The notes beneath the pieces were generated by a model. It worked only from the letters and a program-made list of their open reading frames with translations. It was not told where the DNA came from and did not search any database. Both the position numbers and the translations under genes were made by a program. From an uncultured Sphingomonadaceae bacterium (GTDB lineage Bacteria; Pseudomonadota; Alphaproteobacteria; Sphingomonadales; Sphingomonadaceae), in contig CANKZR010000001.1 in assembly GCA_947488625.1 (NCBI GenBank), forward strand, positions 1,984,001 through 2,048,000: 64,000 nt of DNA, written 5' to 3'. Shown piece by piece: positions 52,020-62,548 of the stretch; the stretch's first letter is position 1; each line of letters opens with the position of its first letter.

Positions 52020-52066
52020 TTCTGGCCAGTCAGATCAGCCATCTTTGGTCTACAAGCGGGGGTGTA

Positions 52067-53426
<1,360 letters not shown>

Positions 53427-54034
53427 CTGGCTAGACCGTAAGCATGAGGTGTTTCCCGAGAAATAAAATTGAGTTTGTGGGTTAGCTAGGAGATACGCTG
53501 AGCTCCTAAGAGTATCATTGCGGCCCGCAAGGTTATTGACGCGGTCGATGTAGGTATGCTCAACTAGGACCGCGATATCACGAATGCCGCTGGCGTCGTT
53601 CTCGTTTCTCGCCGTCGAATGAGTTGTCTTTAGGTCCGCTAATTGGCCGATTGCTGACAGTCTACTTTGGAGCGCCTGAATCACAAAGCGGTATCGGCAC
53701 ACAGCATAATTGGAGTTTCTTGCTCGTAACCCTCGTCCAGCGGCTTTGCGGCGGCCTACACCTATGTGCTTTTAGCAGCGCATTGCGAGTCGATCAATCA
53801 CACGGCCGAAGTCATGCAGGGATGCTAAGCGACGAAATGGGGTCTGAGGCTTAGTCGTGACAAAGCTTCAACTCGTCAGCTTTGAAGACATCGCTCCCAA
53901 AATTGACGGCTGCGACGGCCGGGTTCCTTTGGATGTTTTCCACCTATCGTCCGAGAGGTGAGCGATACGACCGGTAAACTAACATCCTTAGCCAGACTTG
54001 CATGGGCTTATGCCCGACCAACGAGAGGTAATTT
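53427..54034. other. Non-coding or decayed DNA upstream of the truncated tautomerase
   Basis: About 600 bases hold no gene that I can support. Base composition is less GC-rich than the neighbours, and stop codons are frequent in most frames. The minus frame 53430-53702 is open but matches nothing recognisable. No transposase, inverted terminal repeat or target duplication was identified. This is most likely a recombination scar. Confidence 0.5.
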
Positions 54035-54991
54035 GTGGTCGACGCGAAATCATTGAGGAGTGCGCTTGGGAGTTTCGCTACCGGTGTGACCATCGTCACC
54101 ACGAACCATGATGGCCGGAACGTTGGTCTTACGGCCAATAGCTTCAATTCGGTGTCTCTCGATCCGCCGCTCGTGCTTTGGAGCCTGGCGAAAAAATCGT
54201 CGAACATCGAGGCCTTCAGGGAAGTCGATGCTTTTGCCGTTCACATACTGGGCGCGGATCAGGAAGCGCTTTCAAATCAGTTTGCGACGCCAGGCGTCGA
54301 CAAATTCGAGGGAGTCGAATTCAAGACGGGCCGCGCGGGCATTCCCCTACTCACCGATTGCGCGGCACGCTTTGAATGCCAGACAGCATACCAGTATGAT
54401 GGCGGCGACCATATCATCTTCGTTGGCGAAGTGCTCGATCTCGAGCAGTCCGAGAAGGAGCCCCTGCTTTTCCATCGCGGCAAATATGCCCGCAAGACCT
54501 CACCAAACATCGACGATGACGAGGGCAATCCCCGTGACCTGAACTATCTTGTCGCACGGGCCTATTTCATGCTGACAGACGGCGTACGAGCTGAAGTCGG
54601 CAGGCTCGGCCTTTCACAAGGCGATCACTATGCACTCTCCATCCTCATGAAAGGCGGACCCGCAACACTGGCCGATGTAAACGCCATTCTGGAAGCATCA
54701 GGCTGGGAATGGACGAAGGATGACCTTCAAAGGCTGGCGGAACAGGATCATATCACGGTAGAAGACAGCGGCAGGATTGCGCTTACGAAGTCCGGCCGCG
54801 AGACGATGATCGGGCTGTTCGCACAAGCGAAGGCGAGAGAGGCAAGCGCACAGAAGGCTTTTTCGGTAGATGAGCTGGACCAACTTCGTTCGCTTTTGTC
54901 GCATCTTCTCGATGAACTTTCGCTCAATAACGGTGATGCCTCGACGCAGCACCTCGAAGTGATGAACGCCCTACAGGCAGACCAGACCTAA
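54035..54991 (+). CDS. Flavin reductase with C-terminal MarR-like domain (two-component monooxygenase reductase type)
   Basis: This 318-residue protein starts at GTG 54035 behind GAGAGG. An N-terminal flavin_reduct domain (about 1-155: SFATGVTIVTT, TANSFNSVSLDPPLVLWSL, HFHRGKY-like end FHRGKYARK) is joined to a winged-helix/MarR-like region (about 170-310: YALSILMKGGPATLADVNAIL). This layout matches the C1 reductase of p-hydroxyphenylacetate 3-hydroxylase from Acinetobacter, where the tail senses substrate. No HpaB-like oxygenase is nearby, so its partner lies elsewhere. Confidence 0.88.
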   Translation: MVDAKSLRSALGSFATGVTIVTTNHDGRNVGLTANSFNSVSLDPPLVLWSLAKKSSNIEAFREVDAFAVHILGADQEALSNQFATPGVDKFEGVEFKTGRAGIPLLTDCAARFECQTAYQYDGGDHIIFVGEVLDLEQSEKEPLLFHRGKYARKTSPNIDDDEGNPRDLNYLVARAYFMLTDGVRAEVGRLGLSQGDHYALSILMKGGPATLADVNAILEASGWEWTKDDLQRLAEQDHITVEDSGRIALTKSGRETMIGLFAQAKAREASAQKAFSVDELDQLRSLLSHLLDELSLNNGDASTQHLEVMNALQADQT

Positions 54992-55009
54992 CCACTATAT
55001 TTGCGCCGA

Positions 55010-55615
55010 CTATTTCCTCGGTCGCTTGCCAAGCCTCACCGGGCTTGCTGCCATTTTTGTACGTCTTCTATCCGGCTCGACTTCGCGCAAGGGCGCTGTC
55101 TCCCGCAAACTCGATTGCACCTCTCGGGTGAGTCGCTGGTACTCACCATCGCCATCGTTGCGCCATCCGATCTCGTCAGCCGACATCGTGCGGACAATCC
55201 GTGCCGGAACGCCCATTAGCAGACTGCGCCGTGGTGCCTCCAGCCCATGCGGCACAAGCGACATGGCACCGATCATGCACTCGGCCCCGAGAATTGCCGC
55301 ATCGAGCACGACAGCGTTGATCCCGACCAGGCAATTCTCTCCGATTTCGCAGCCATGGATGACTGCACCATGGGCAATTGTGGCACCACGCCGGATCACT
55401 GTGTCGCGTTCGGTCGAGACATGCACTGTGGCACAATCCTGAATGTTGGCATCGGCCTCCACGACAAGGCGTCCGAAATCAGCCCGCAGGCTCGCACTTG
55501 GGCCGATGAAACATCCCGGACCGACAATCACATCGCCAATCAACGAAGCCAGCGGATGAACATAGCTGGAGGGATCGACCACTGGCCTGATGCCCTGGAA
55601 TTCATAACACGGCAT
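55010..55615 (-). CDS. Gamma-carbonic-anhydrase-like hexapeptide protein (PaaY-like)
   Basis: This left-handed beta-helix protein of about 201 residues has hexapeptide repeats (GDVIVGPGCFIGPSASLRAD ...) and three zinc histidines in CATVHVSTERD and TIAHGAVIHGCEIG. PaaY-type proteins are thioesterases or carbonic anhydrases found with phenylacetate and other CoA pathways. The last about 35 residues are basic. Start ATG 55615, 40 bases after the RibB-type gene, making it the last gene of the operon. Confidence 0.87.
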   Translation of the reverse strand: MPCYEFQGIRPVVDPSSYVHPLASLIGDVIVGPGCFIGPSASLRADFGRLVVEADANIQDCATVHVSTERDTVIRRGATIAHGAVIHGCEIGENCLVGINAVVLDAAILGAECMIGAMSLVPHGLEAPRRSLLMGVPARIVRTMSADEIGWRNDGDGEYQRLTREVQSSLRETAPLREVEPDRRRTKMAASPVRLGKRPRK

Positions 55616-55655
55616 TTCGCGCGGTCCTTTCCCGCTTGACGTCGGGCTTGCGACT

Positions 55656-56777
55656 TTAACCTTGGTCGATGCTCCGTTCGCCGACAATCGACAAGCCATA
55701 GCCTTCAAGCGCAACCAGGGAACGGCTGTTATTGGTGAGCAGTATCATGTCTCTCACGCCGAGTTCGGCTAGAATCTGCGCGCCATTGCCGTAGTCACGC
55801 TGTTCAGGATTCTCGCCGGCGGTTTTTTCTGCCGCTTCCGACCCTGCAATCCGCATGGCCCGGCTGACAAAATCGGGCACGGGGCGATTGATAAGCACCA
55901 ATACGCCGCTCCCTTCTTCGGCAATGCTCTCCATTGATCGGCGCACCAACGATTCCCGCCCACCGGCTTCGGCAAACACATCGGGGAAGACAGACAGCAA
56001 CTGCATCCGCACCAGCGTTGGAGTCGCCGGGTCGATGTCACCCTTCACCAGGGCAAGTGTCTCTTCGCGGGTTGCCTTGTTGTAGAAGCAGATCGCTTTC
56101 CAGTCGCCACCCCAACGACTGGAGAAGACTCTTTCGGATCTCCGCTCGATCAGATGGTCGTGCTCGCGGCGATATGCGATGAGATCGCGGATCGTGCCGA
56201 CTTTCAGATCATGCTTTTTCGCAAAGCCCACGAGATCGTCCATCCGGCTCATCGTGCCATCATCGTTCATGATCTCGCAAATGACTGCAGAGGCATTCAG
56301 GCCCGCCAGCCGCGATATATCGACCGAAGCCTCCGTGTGTCCGGCACGCACCAGCACGCCGCCATCGCGGGCGACGAGCGGGAATACATGACCCGGAGTG
56401 ACGATATCATCTCCGCCTTTACCGCCATCGATAGCTACGGAGATTGTGCGGGCACGATCCGCAGCCGATATGCCTGTGGTCACGCCTTCGCGCGCCTCTA
56501 TGGAGATGGTGAAGGCCGTCTCGTGCCGGGTGCGGTTCTGCTGGCTCATCAAATCGATGCCCAGCTGGTCCACCCGCTGCCTGGTGAGTGCCAGGCAAAT
56601 CAGTCCGCGACCGTGGGTCGCCATGAAATTGACCGCTGCCGGCGTGGCCATCTGCGCGGGGATGATGAGGTCACCCTCATTCTCGCGATCTTCATCGTCA
56701 ACAAGAATGAACATACGCCCGTTGCGGGCCTCTTCGACTATTTCTTCAATGCTAGCAATCACTCTGCCGTCTCCCAT
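55656..56777 (-). CDS. RibB (DHBP synthase) fused to a degenerate GTP-cyclohydrolase-II domain (RibBX-like)
   Basis: This protein of about 373 residues has an N-terminal 3,4-dihydroxy-2-butanone-4-phosphate synthase domain (about 1-205) that is intact: [40 protein letters not shown]. The C-terminal RibA-like domain lacks the zinc cysteines: the usual GDxFxSxRCDCG region reads [19 protein letters not shown]. It is therefore probably active only as RibB, as reported for RibBX proteins. Being beside beta-oxidation genes and a flavin reductase suggests a supply of flavin for this catabolic locus. It is 62 bases behind the acyl-CoA dehydrogenase gene. Confidence 0.88.
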   Translation of the reverse strand: MGDGRVIASIEEIVEEARNGRMFILVDDEDRENEGDLIIPAQMATPAAVNFMATHGRGLICLALTRQRVDQLGIDLMSQQNRTRHETAFTISIEAREGVTTGISAADRARTISVAIDGGKGGDDIVTPGHVFPLVARDGGVLVRAGHTEASVDISRLAGLNASAVICEIMNDDGTMSRMDDLVGFAKKHDLKVGTIRDLIAYRREHDHLIERRSERVFSSRWGGDWKAICFYNKATREETLALVKGDIDPATPTLVRMQLLSVFPDVFAEAGGRESLVRRSMESIAEEGSGVLVLINRPVPDFVSRAMRIAGSEAAEKTAGENPEQRDYGNGAQILAELGVRDMILLTNNSRSLVALEGYGLSIVGERSIDQG

Positions 56778-56839
56778 ACTGCGGCGAGTTCCTCGGCAGC
56801 ATTCCCGATCGTTCCGGTCCGCTTCGTGCGCAACCTTGA

Positions 56840-57997
56840 TCAATTCATTTTGCGCTCGTCCAGTCCCAGCCCGCGACCGATTATCTCGAGCATTATTTCA
56901 CTCGTCCCAGCGAAAATGCGGCTGATGCGCGCATCGGTAAACATACGGCTGATGCGGTATTCTTCCATGTAGCCGGCACCTCCATGCAGCTGCACGCATT
57001 CGTCCATCACGCGGCCCTCAAGTTCGCTGGTGAGCAATTTCGCTGCCGATGCATCCTCCGCCGTCAGGGCGCCGTCGTTCAACAGCATCACGCATTGATC
57101 GACGTAAGTCTGCGCCATATCGAGCTGCGCGCGCATCTGCGCCATCTTGAAACGGGTATTCTGGAAGGCGCCGATCGGTTTGCCGAAGGCGCGACGTTCC
57201 TTCACATATTCCAGCGTCAGATCGAATGCGGTCTGTGCGGTTGCCATGAACCCGATGGCGGCGATAAGCCTTTCCTGCGCCAGCATCTGTGCGAGGTATT
57301 TGAAGCCTTGCCCTGCCTCACCAATCAGGTTTTTCTGTGGCACCTTAACATCGTTAAAGAACAGCTCTGCCGTATCCTGCGATTTGAGGCCCATCTTCTC
57401 CAGCTTGCGGCCGCGTTCAAACCCTTCCATCCCGCGCTCCACCAAGAACAGGCTGATGCCGTGGGGCCTGTCGGGATCGGTGCGCGCGGCAACAACCACC
57501 AGATCGCCCAGAATGCCGTTGGAGATATAGGTCTTGGCTCCATTCAATACCCAGTGATCGCCCTTCTCCACCGCGCGGGTCTTCATACCGGCAAGGTCGC
57601 TTCCGGTGGAGGGTTCGGTCATGGCGACCGCCAGGATCGTCTCGCCCGAAACCACGCCAGGCATGAAGCGATCCCTTTGTTCGTCGTTGCAGAGCTTGTG
57701 AATATAGGGCGCCACGAGGTTGTTATGCAGATTGATGTAGAACCCGATGTCACCATGACGCATGTTCTCTTCGACGATAATTTGGTCGAAGCGCAGGTCA
57801 TCAATCCCCGCGCCGCCATATTTCTCGTCTGCAAACACACACAGCAGCCCTTGCTCGCCAGCCTTCAGATAGACATCGCGATCAACTATGCCGGCTTCGC
57901 GCCAGCGTTCGGCATGCGGACCGACCTCGGTCTGCATGAACTTGCGAACACTGTCGCGAAACTGCTCGTGCTCGGGTTCGAAGATCGTACGCTGCAT
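56840..57997 (-). CDS. Acyl-CoA dehydrogenase, long-chain type
   Basis: This 385-residue acyl-CoA dehydrogenase has [15 protein letters not shown] and [10 protein letters not shown]. The C-terminal motif reads [18 protein letters not shown], in which the glutamate of the usual E-G-T is replaced by Ala. Enzymes of this sort (LCAD/IVD group) carry the catalytic Glu on another helix. It is the third gene of an operon after thiolase and the multifunctional protein, starting 6 bases after the latter. Its substrate is probably a medium or long acyl-CoA. Confidence 0.92.
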   Translation of the reverse strand: MQRTIFEPEHEQFRDSVRKFMQTEVGPHAERWREAGIVDRDVYLKAGEQGLLCVFADEKYGGAGIDDLRFDQIIVEENMRHGDIGFYINLHNNLVAPYIHKLCNDEQRDRFMPGVVSGETILAVAMTEPSTGSDLAGMKTRAVEKGDHWVLNGAKTYISNGILGDLVVVAARTDPDRPHGISLFLVERGMEGFERGRKLEKMGLKSQDTAELFFNDVKVPQKNLIGEAGQGFKYLAQMLAQERLIAAIGFMATAQTAFDLTLEYVKERRAFGKPIGAFQNTRFKMAQMRAQLDMAQTYVDQCVMLLNDGALTAEDASAAKLLTSELEGRVMDECVQLHGGAGYMEEYRISRMFTDARISRIFAGTSEIMLEIIGRGLGLDERKMN

Positions 57998-58003
57998 TGC
58001 TCG

Positions 58004-60184
58004 TCAGCCCTTAGACGCCACTGGCGGATAGAAACTTTCCTGCTTCGTGGCCTTTTCCTGCAACCATGCTGAAGGCGCAAACCTTTCACCATAGGCCTCG
58101 GCCAGACGCTTCGAGTCATTCACGAAAGCCTCGATCCCCACAGTGTCGATATAGCTCAACGTACCCCCAGTCCAGGATGGGAAACCCCAGCCCAGCAAGG
58201 CGCCGAGATCGGCATCTTGCGGCGTTTCCAGCACACCCTCTTCCAGACAGCGGGCGGTTTCATTGGCTTGCGAGTAGAGGAAGCGCTTCTTCAGTTCTTC
58301 CTGCTCGGGTTGTTCTTCGCTGGTCGGAAACTCTTTCGCCATCCCGGTCCAAACGCGCTTGGTTCCGTCCTCGGCATATTCGTAAAAGCCGCCCCCGGCC
58401 TTGCGACTGCCGCGGCCGAGTTCGAGCATACGGTCAAGCACCTGGCCGCCGCGCTCGATCGTATAGAGGTTGCCGTCCTTGCCTTGTGCGTCCTTCAGGA
58501 TCTTTACGGGAAGGTCGATTGTCACTTCATCCAGAAGGGCGAGCGGACCTATGGGGAAACCGGCGGCCTTGGCAGCGTTCTCGATCCGCGCAGGCTCGAC
58601 ACCGTCTGCCACCATGGCAGCGCCTTCGAAGATGAACATGCGGAACACCCTGCTGGTGTAGAAGCCCTGGGCATCGTTCACCACGATCGGGGTCTTGCGG
58701 ATCTGCGCAATGAAATCGAGCGATTTCGCCAGGGTTTCCTCCGACGTCTGTTCCCCCATGATAACTTCGACCAGGCCCATGCGATCGACCGGCGAGAAGA
58801 AGTGCAGGCCGATATACTGATCGGGCTGCTTCGACGCCTTGGCCAGTTGCGAAATGGGCAAGGTAGACGTGTTGGTTGCGAACACCGCGCTGTCAGGCAG
58901 AACTGCTTCGGCCTTTTTCGTGGTTTGTGCCTTGATGTCCAGATCTTCGAATACCGCTTCAACCACCAGATCGCAGCCGTCGAGATGGGCGAAATCGTCA
59001 GTCGGGTTGATGCGTGCGAGAGCGGCGTCGGCCTTCTCCTGCGTCATCCTGCCGCGTTCCACGGCCTTGCCGAAAACCTTTTCGCTGTAGCCCTTGCCTT
59101 TTTCGGCGGTGGCGGTGTCACGGTCGATCAGAACAACGTCGATGCCCGCCTTGGCCGAGACAAGCGCAATCCCTGCGCCCATCATCCCGGCACCCAGCAC
59201 GCCCAGCTTCTGCACTTCGGATTTGGGCACGCCATCGGGACGGCGCGCGCCCTTCTCGGCGGCCTGTTTGGAAATGAAAGTGGTGCGAATGATATTGCGC
59301 GCCACCGGGTCTGTCAGGAGCTTGGCGAAATACTTGCTTTCCACCGACAGCGCCTTGTCCATCGGCATTTGAAGCCCTTCGAACACACAGGACAGGATCG
59401 CGCCGGGTGCCGGATAATTGTAGCCATGCTTGTTGACGACACCTGCCACGGCAATCGAGTAGTCCATGGCCACTTCGGGAACGATCATTCCACGCATTTC
59501 GGGGATTGCGTAGCCTTTCACATCCCAAATGCGCTCTGCCGGCGGATCGGTTGCCAGCCACTGGCGCGCCTTGTCCATCAGTTCGTCGGCTGAAGCCACC
59601 TCGTCGACGATGCCGAGCTCAAGCGCGTCTTGCGGGGCGACAGAACGCCCCGAAAGGAGCAGGTCGAGCGCCGGCTTGCGCCCGATTATGCGTGGCAGGC
59701 GCTGCGTGCCACCGGAACCGGGCAGTAAGCCCAACGTGACTTCAGGCAAACCCACGACGGCCCGCGGATCGTCCACCAGAACGCGATGATGGCATGCCAG
59801 GGCGAGTTCGAAACCACCACCGAGCGCAAGCCCGTTCATGACGCAGGCAACGGGCTTGCCCATCGTCTCCAGCGCGCGGTGCATCGCGGTGGCCTTTTGG
59901 CTGAAGGCATAGGCTTCCTTGGCAGACATGGTTTCATAGGCGTCGACGACGAATTTGAGATCGACACCCGCCATGAAGGCTTTCTTGCCCGAGGCAATAA
60001 TGACACCCGTTACGGATCCGTCATCGCGCAAATCGGCGATGGCGGCGTTCATGTCGTCGAGCCATTCGTCGGAGACGACATTCATGCTCTCGTCAGCATT
60101 GTCGAGGGTGAGAATGGCGACGCCGTCGGCGCCCTTTTCCAGCTTGATGTGTCGCATTGTTTTGCTCTTTGCGCTTTCGCTCAT
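58004..60184 (-). CDS. Multifunctional enoyl-CoA hydratase / 3-hydroxyacyl-CoA dehydrogenase (FadB/FadJ type)
   Basis: This 726-residue fusion has an N-terminal hydratase domain (about 1-190: ASGKKAFMAGVDLKFV, NGLALGGGFELALAC, LPEVTLGLLPGSGG) and a Rossmann 3-hydroxyacyl-CoA dehydrogenase domain from about residue 328 (KLGVLGAGMMGAGIALVSAKAG) with VFATNTSTLPIS, LHFFSPVDRMGLVEV and a C-terminal dehydrogenase part. It performs the middle two steps of beta-oxidation. It starts 4 bases after the thiolase stop and is followed by the acyl-CoA dehydrogenase. Confidence 0.95.
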   Translation of the reverse strand: MSESAKSKTMRHIKLEKGADGVAILTLDNADESMNVVSDEWLDDMNAAIADLRDDGSVTGVIIASGKKAFMAGVDLKFVVDAYETMSAKEAYAFSQKATAMHRALETMGKPVACVMNGLALGGGFELALACHHRVLVDDPRAVVGLPEVTLGLLPGSGGTQRLPRIIGRKPALDLLLSGRSVAPQDALELGIVDEVASADELMDKARQWLATDPPAERIWDVKGYAIPEMRGMIVPEVAMDYSIAVAGVVNKHGYNYPAPGAILSCVFEGLQMPMDKALSVESKYFAKLLTDPVARNIIRTTFISKQAAEKGARRPDGVPKSEVQKLGVLGAGMMGAGIALVSAKAGIDVVLIDRDTATAEKGKGYSEKVFGKAVERGRMTQEKADAALARINPTDDFAHLDGCDLVVEAVFEDLDIKAQTTKKAEAVLPDSAVFATNTSTLPISQLAKASKQPDQYIGLHFFSPVDRMGLVEVIMGEQTSEETLAKSLDFIAQIRKTPIVVNDAQGFYTSRVFRMFIFEGAAMVADGVEPARIENAAKAAGFPIGPLALLDEVTIDLPVKILKDAQGKDGNLYTIERGGQVLDRMLELGRGSRKAGGGFYEYAEDGTKRVWTGMAKEFPTSEEQPEQEELKKRFLYSQANETARCLEEGVLETPQDADLGALLGWGFPSWTGGTLSYIDTVGIEAFVNDSKRLAEAYGERFAPSAWLQEKATKQESFYPPVASKG

Positions 60185-60188
60185 CGGG

Positions 60189-61394
60189 TCAGACCCGTTC
60201 GATGATGGTGGCGGTGCCGAGGCCGTTACCGGCGCACAGCAAGGTCATGGCGGTGTTCAAATCGCGGCGTTCCAGCTCGTCCAGCACGGTGCCAAGGATC
60301 ATGGCCCCGGTGGCGCCCAGCGGGTGGCCCATCGCGATCGCCCCACCCGCGACATTGGTCTTGGCATGGTCCACCTCCATGTGGTCCATGAACCGCAGTA
60401 CGACGCTGGCAAAGGCTTCGTTCAGTTCATACAGATCGATATCGTCCTTCGACATACCGGTATGCTTCAACGCCTTTCGCGCCACATCGACTGGCGCGGT
60501 GAGCATGATCGTCGGGTCGGATCCGATCGAGGCCCAGCCTTTGATCCGGGCGCGTGGCTTCAATCCTGCAGCCTTGCCGAACTCGGCATCGCCCAGCATC
60601 ACGATCCCCGAACCATCGACAATCCCGCTGGAATTGCCGCCCGTGTGAACGTGGGCCAGCTCTTCGATCTCGGGATAACGCTCCTTGGCCACGCGGCCGA
60701 ACCCCATCTTCGCAAATCCGGGAAAGGCTGCCTTCAGACCGGCGAGCGATTCCATCGTCGTACCGGGCCGGCGATATTCGTCATGATCGAGAATGACCTC
60801 GCCCATCACGTCCTTCACCGGCACGATCGAGCGCGCGAAATTGCCATCGTCCCACGACTTTGCCGCGCGCTTCTGGCTTTCCACGGCATAGGCATCGACG
60901 TCCTCGCGGGTATATCCCTCAAGGGTGGCGATCATGTCAGCGCCTAAGCCCTGCGGGGCATAGTAATTTTCGACCGCCACGGCGGGATCGGCCACCCATG
61001 CACCGCTGTCATATCCCATGACCACGCGGCTCATGCTTTCCACACCGCCGCCGATACCCGCGCTGGCCATGCCCGTACCGATCTGAGCCGCGATATTGTT
61101 GACCGCCTCAAGGCCCGATGCACAAAACCGGTGCAACTGCTGCGCCGCCACCGTGTGATGGTATTTGGCGTTGATAACTGCGCCGCGTGCCAGCACGCCG
61201 CCCTGCTCGCCCACAGGCTGCGCGCAACCGATCGCCACGTCATCCAGCAATGCCGTGTCCAGATCGTTTCGATCGCGGACAGCTTCCAGCAACTGCGTAA
61301 CCAGTTCGATAGCGGTGATCTCATGCAGCGAGCCATCCGCCCGCCCGCGACCGCGCGGTGTGCGGACATGGTCGTAGATAAATACTTCACGCAT
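60189..61394 (-). CDS. Acetyl-CoA C-acyltransferase (thiolase, FadA type)
   Basis: This 401-residue thiolase has the nucleophile Cys91 in HRFCASGLEAVNN, HTGGNSSGIVDGSG, MGHPLGATGA (His) and the second Cys in LLCAGNGLGTATIIERV. It cleaves 3-ketoacyl-CoA to acetyl-CoA and a shortened acyl-CoA. I use the ATG at 61394 (MREVFIYDHVRTPRG); the longer upstream frame adds an unlikely N-terminus. It is the first gene of the five-gene beta-oxidation operon and is divergent from the MDR gene. Confidence 0.94.
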   Translation of the reverse strand: MREVFIYDHVRTPRGRGRADGSLHEITAIELVTQLLEAVRDRNDLDTALLDDVAIGCAQPVGEQGGVLARGAVINAKYHHTVAAQQLHRFCASGLEAVNNIAAQIGTGMASAGIGGGVESMSRVVMGYDSGAWVADPAVAVENYYAPQGLGADMIATLEGYTREDVDAYAVESQKRAAKSWDDGNFARSIVPVKDVMGEVILDHDEYRRPGTTMESLAGLKAAFPGFAKMGFGRVAKERYPEIEELAHVHTGGNSSGIVDGSGIVMLGDAEFGKAAGLKPRARIKGWASIGSDPTIMLTAPVDVARKALKHTGMSKDDIDLYELNEAFASVVLRFMDHMEVDHAKTNVAGGAIAMGHPLGATGAMILGTVLDELERRDLNTAMTLLCAGNGLGTATIIERV

Positions 61395-61552
61395 TGGAGC
61401 GATTCTCCCGAGGTCGATTGCAGACGAACCGGTGTTCATCCGTTTGACCATTGCCTTTTCCGCGACAGCCGCTGCCATCACCTACCCTGCGATAGGACGA
61501 GCGGAAGAAAAAGACTGTCTTTCGGCAACGAATGACAATGCGAAAAAGCGGT

Positions 61553-62548
61553 ATGAACCGAAGGGTAATCCTGACATCGCGGCCCGCCGGCATTGCCCAG
61601 GCTGAAAACTTTTCGATAGACGAGATTGCGCTCGAACCCCTGCGCGAGGGCGAGGTGCGAATCAGAAATCGCTTTCTATCCGTCGATCCCGCCATGCGTG
61701 GCTGGATCGCCGATGCCGGAAACTACGCCGACCCGGTACCGATAGGCGGGGTCATGCGATCGCTTGCAGTGGGTGAGGTGGTCGAAAGTCGCAGCAAGAA
61801 CTGGTCGGAAGGCGAGACAGTACTGGGCTGGTTCGGCTGGCAGGAAATCGCGACGGTCGCAGCAGACGCGGTCGTGCGACGCGTGGTGCATTCCGATCTC
61901 CCACAGTCACTGGCGCTGGGCGTCCTTGGCATCAATGGCGTCACTGCGCTGCTGGCGCTGACCACGATCGGCGAACCGAAGGCGGGTGAAACCCTGCTGG
62001 TTTCGACCGCGGCAGGCTCGGTCGGTTCGGCGGTCGGGCAAATCGGACATCTACTGGGTTGCCGGACTGTCGGCATCGCGGGTGGTTCGACGAAGGTCCG
62101 CGATTGCAAGGACAGGTTCGGATACGACACGGCTATCGACTACAAGGCCGGCAATCTGAATGAGGCGATTGCGATGGAGTGTCCGGACGGTGTCGATATC
62201 TATTTCGACAACACTTCCGGGGCCGTCAGCGATGCGGTGCTGCCGCATCTGGCGACGGGAGCGCGCGTCATTGTCTGCGGCACGGCGGCCGTCGACCGCT
62301 GGGATCCCTGGCCAACCGGACCGAGAGTGGAGCGCCACCTGTTGGTGAAAAGAGCACGCATGCAGGGTTTTGTCGTCTTTGACCATATGGACAGGTGGGA
62401 GGAGACGGTAACAACGCTCGCGCAATGGATACGCGAGGGAAAGCTGGACTATAGCGAGGACGTGCTGGAGGGGCTGGAAGCGTGTCCTGACGCCATTGCG
62501 GGGCTGTACCGCGGCGAAAACAGCGGCAAGCGGATTATCCGCCTCTAG
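61553..62548 (+). CDS. Zinc-independent MDR oxidoreductase (CurA/PTGR-like)
   Basis: This NADP-dependent medium-chain reductase of about 331 residues has EGEVRIRNRFLSVDPAMRGW, a Rossmann core LLVSTAAGSVGSAVGQIGHLLG and YFDNTSGAVSDAVLPHL. No zinc ligands are seen. Relatives reduce alpha,beta-unsaturated ketones or CoA-linked enones. I use the ATG at 61553. It runs 14 bases into the convergent CoA-transferase gene. Its role with the neighbouring beta-oxidation genes is unproven. Confidence 0.88.
   Translation: MNRRVILTSRPAGIAQAENFSIDEIALEPLREGEVRIRNRFLSVDPAMRGWIADAGNYADPVPIGGVMRSLAVGEVVESRSKNWSEGETVLGWFGWQEIATVAADAVVRRVVHSDLPQSLALGVLGINGVTALLALTTIGEPKAGETLLVSTAAGSVGSAVGQIGHLLGCRTVGIAGGSTKVRDCKDRFGYDTAIDYKAGNLNEAIAMECPDGVDIYFDNTSGAVSDAVLPHLATGARVIVCGTAAVDRWDPWPTGPRVERHLLVKRARMQGFVVFDHMDRWEETVTTLAQWIREGKLDYSEDVLEGLEACPDAIAGLYRGENSGKRIIRL

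Noticed and set aside
53430-53702. N-terminal 85 codons in frame with the truncated tautomerase
   Set aside because: They match no PrpF sequence, and the family's start motif is absent; better seen as fortuitous open sequence at the junction.
58217-59593. Plus-strand open frame of 458 codons opposite the multifunctional beta-oxidation gene
   Set aside because: The minus strand holds all FadB-type motifs; this frame has none.
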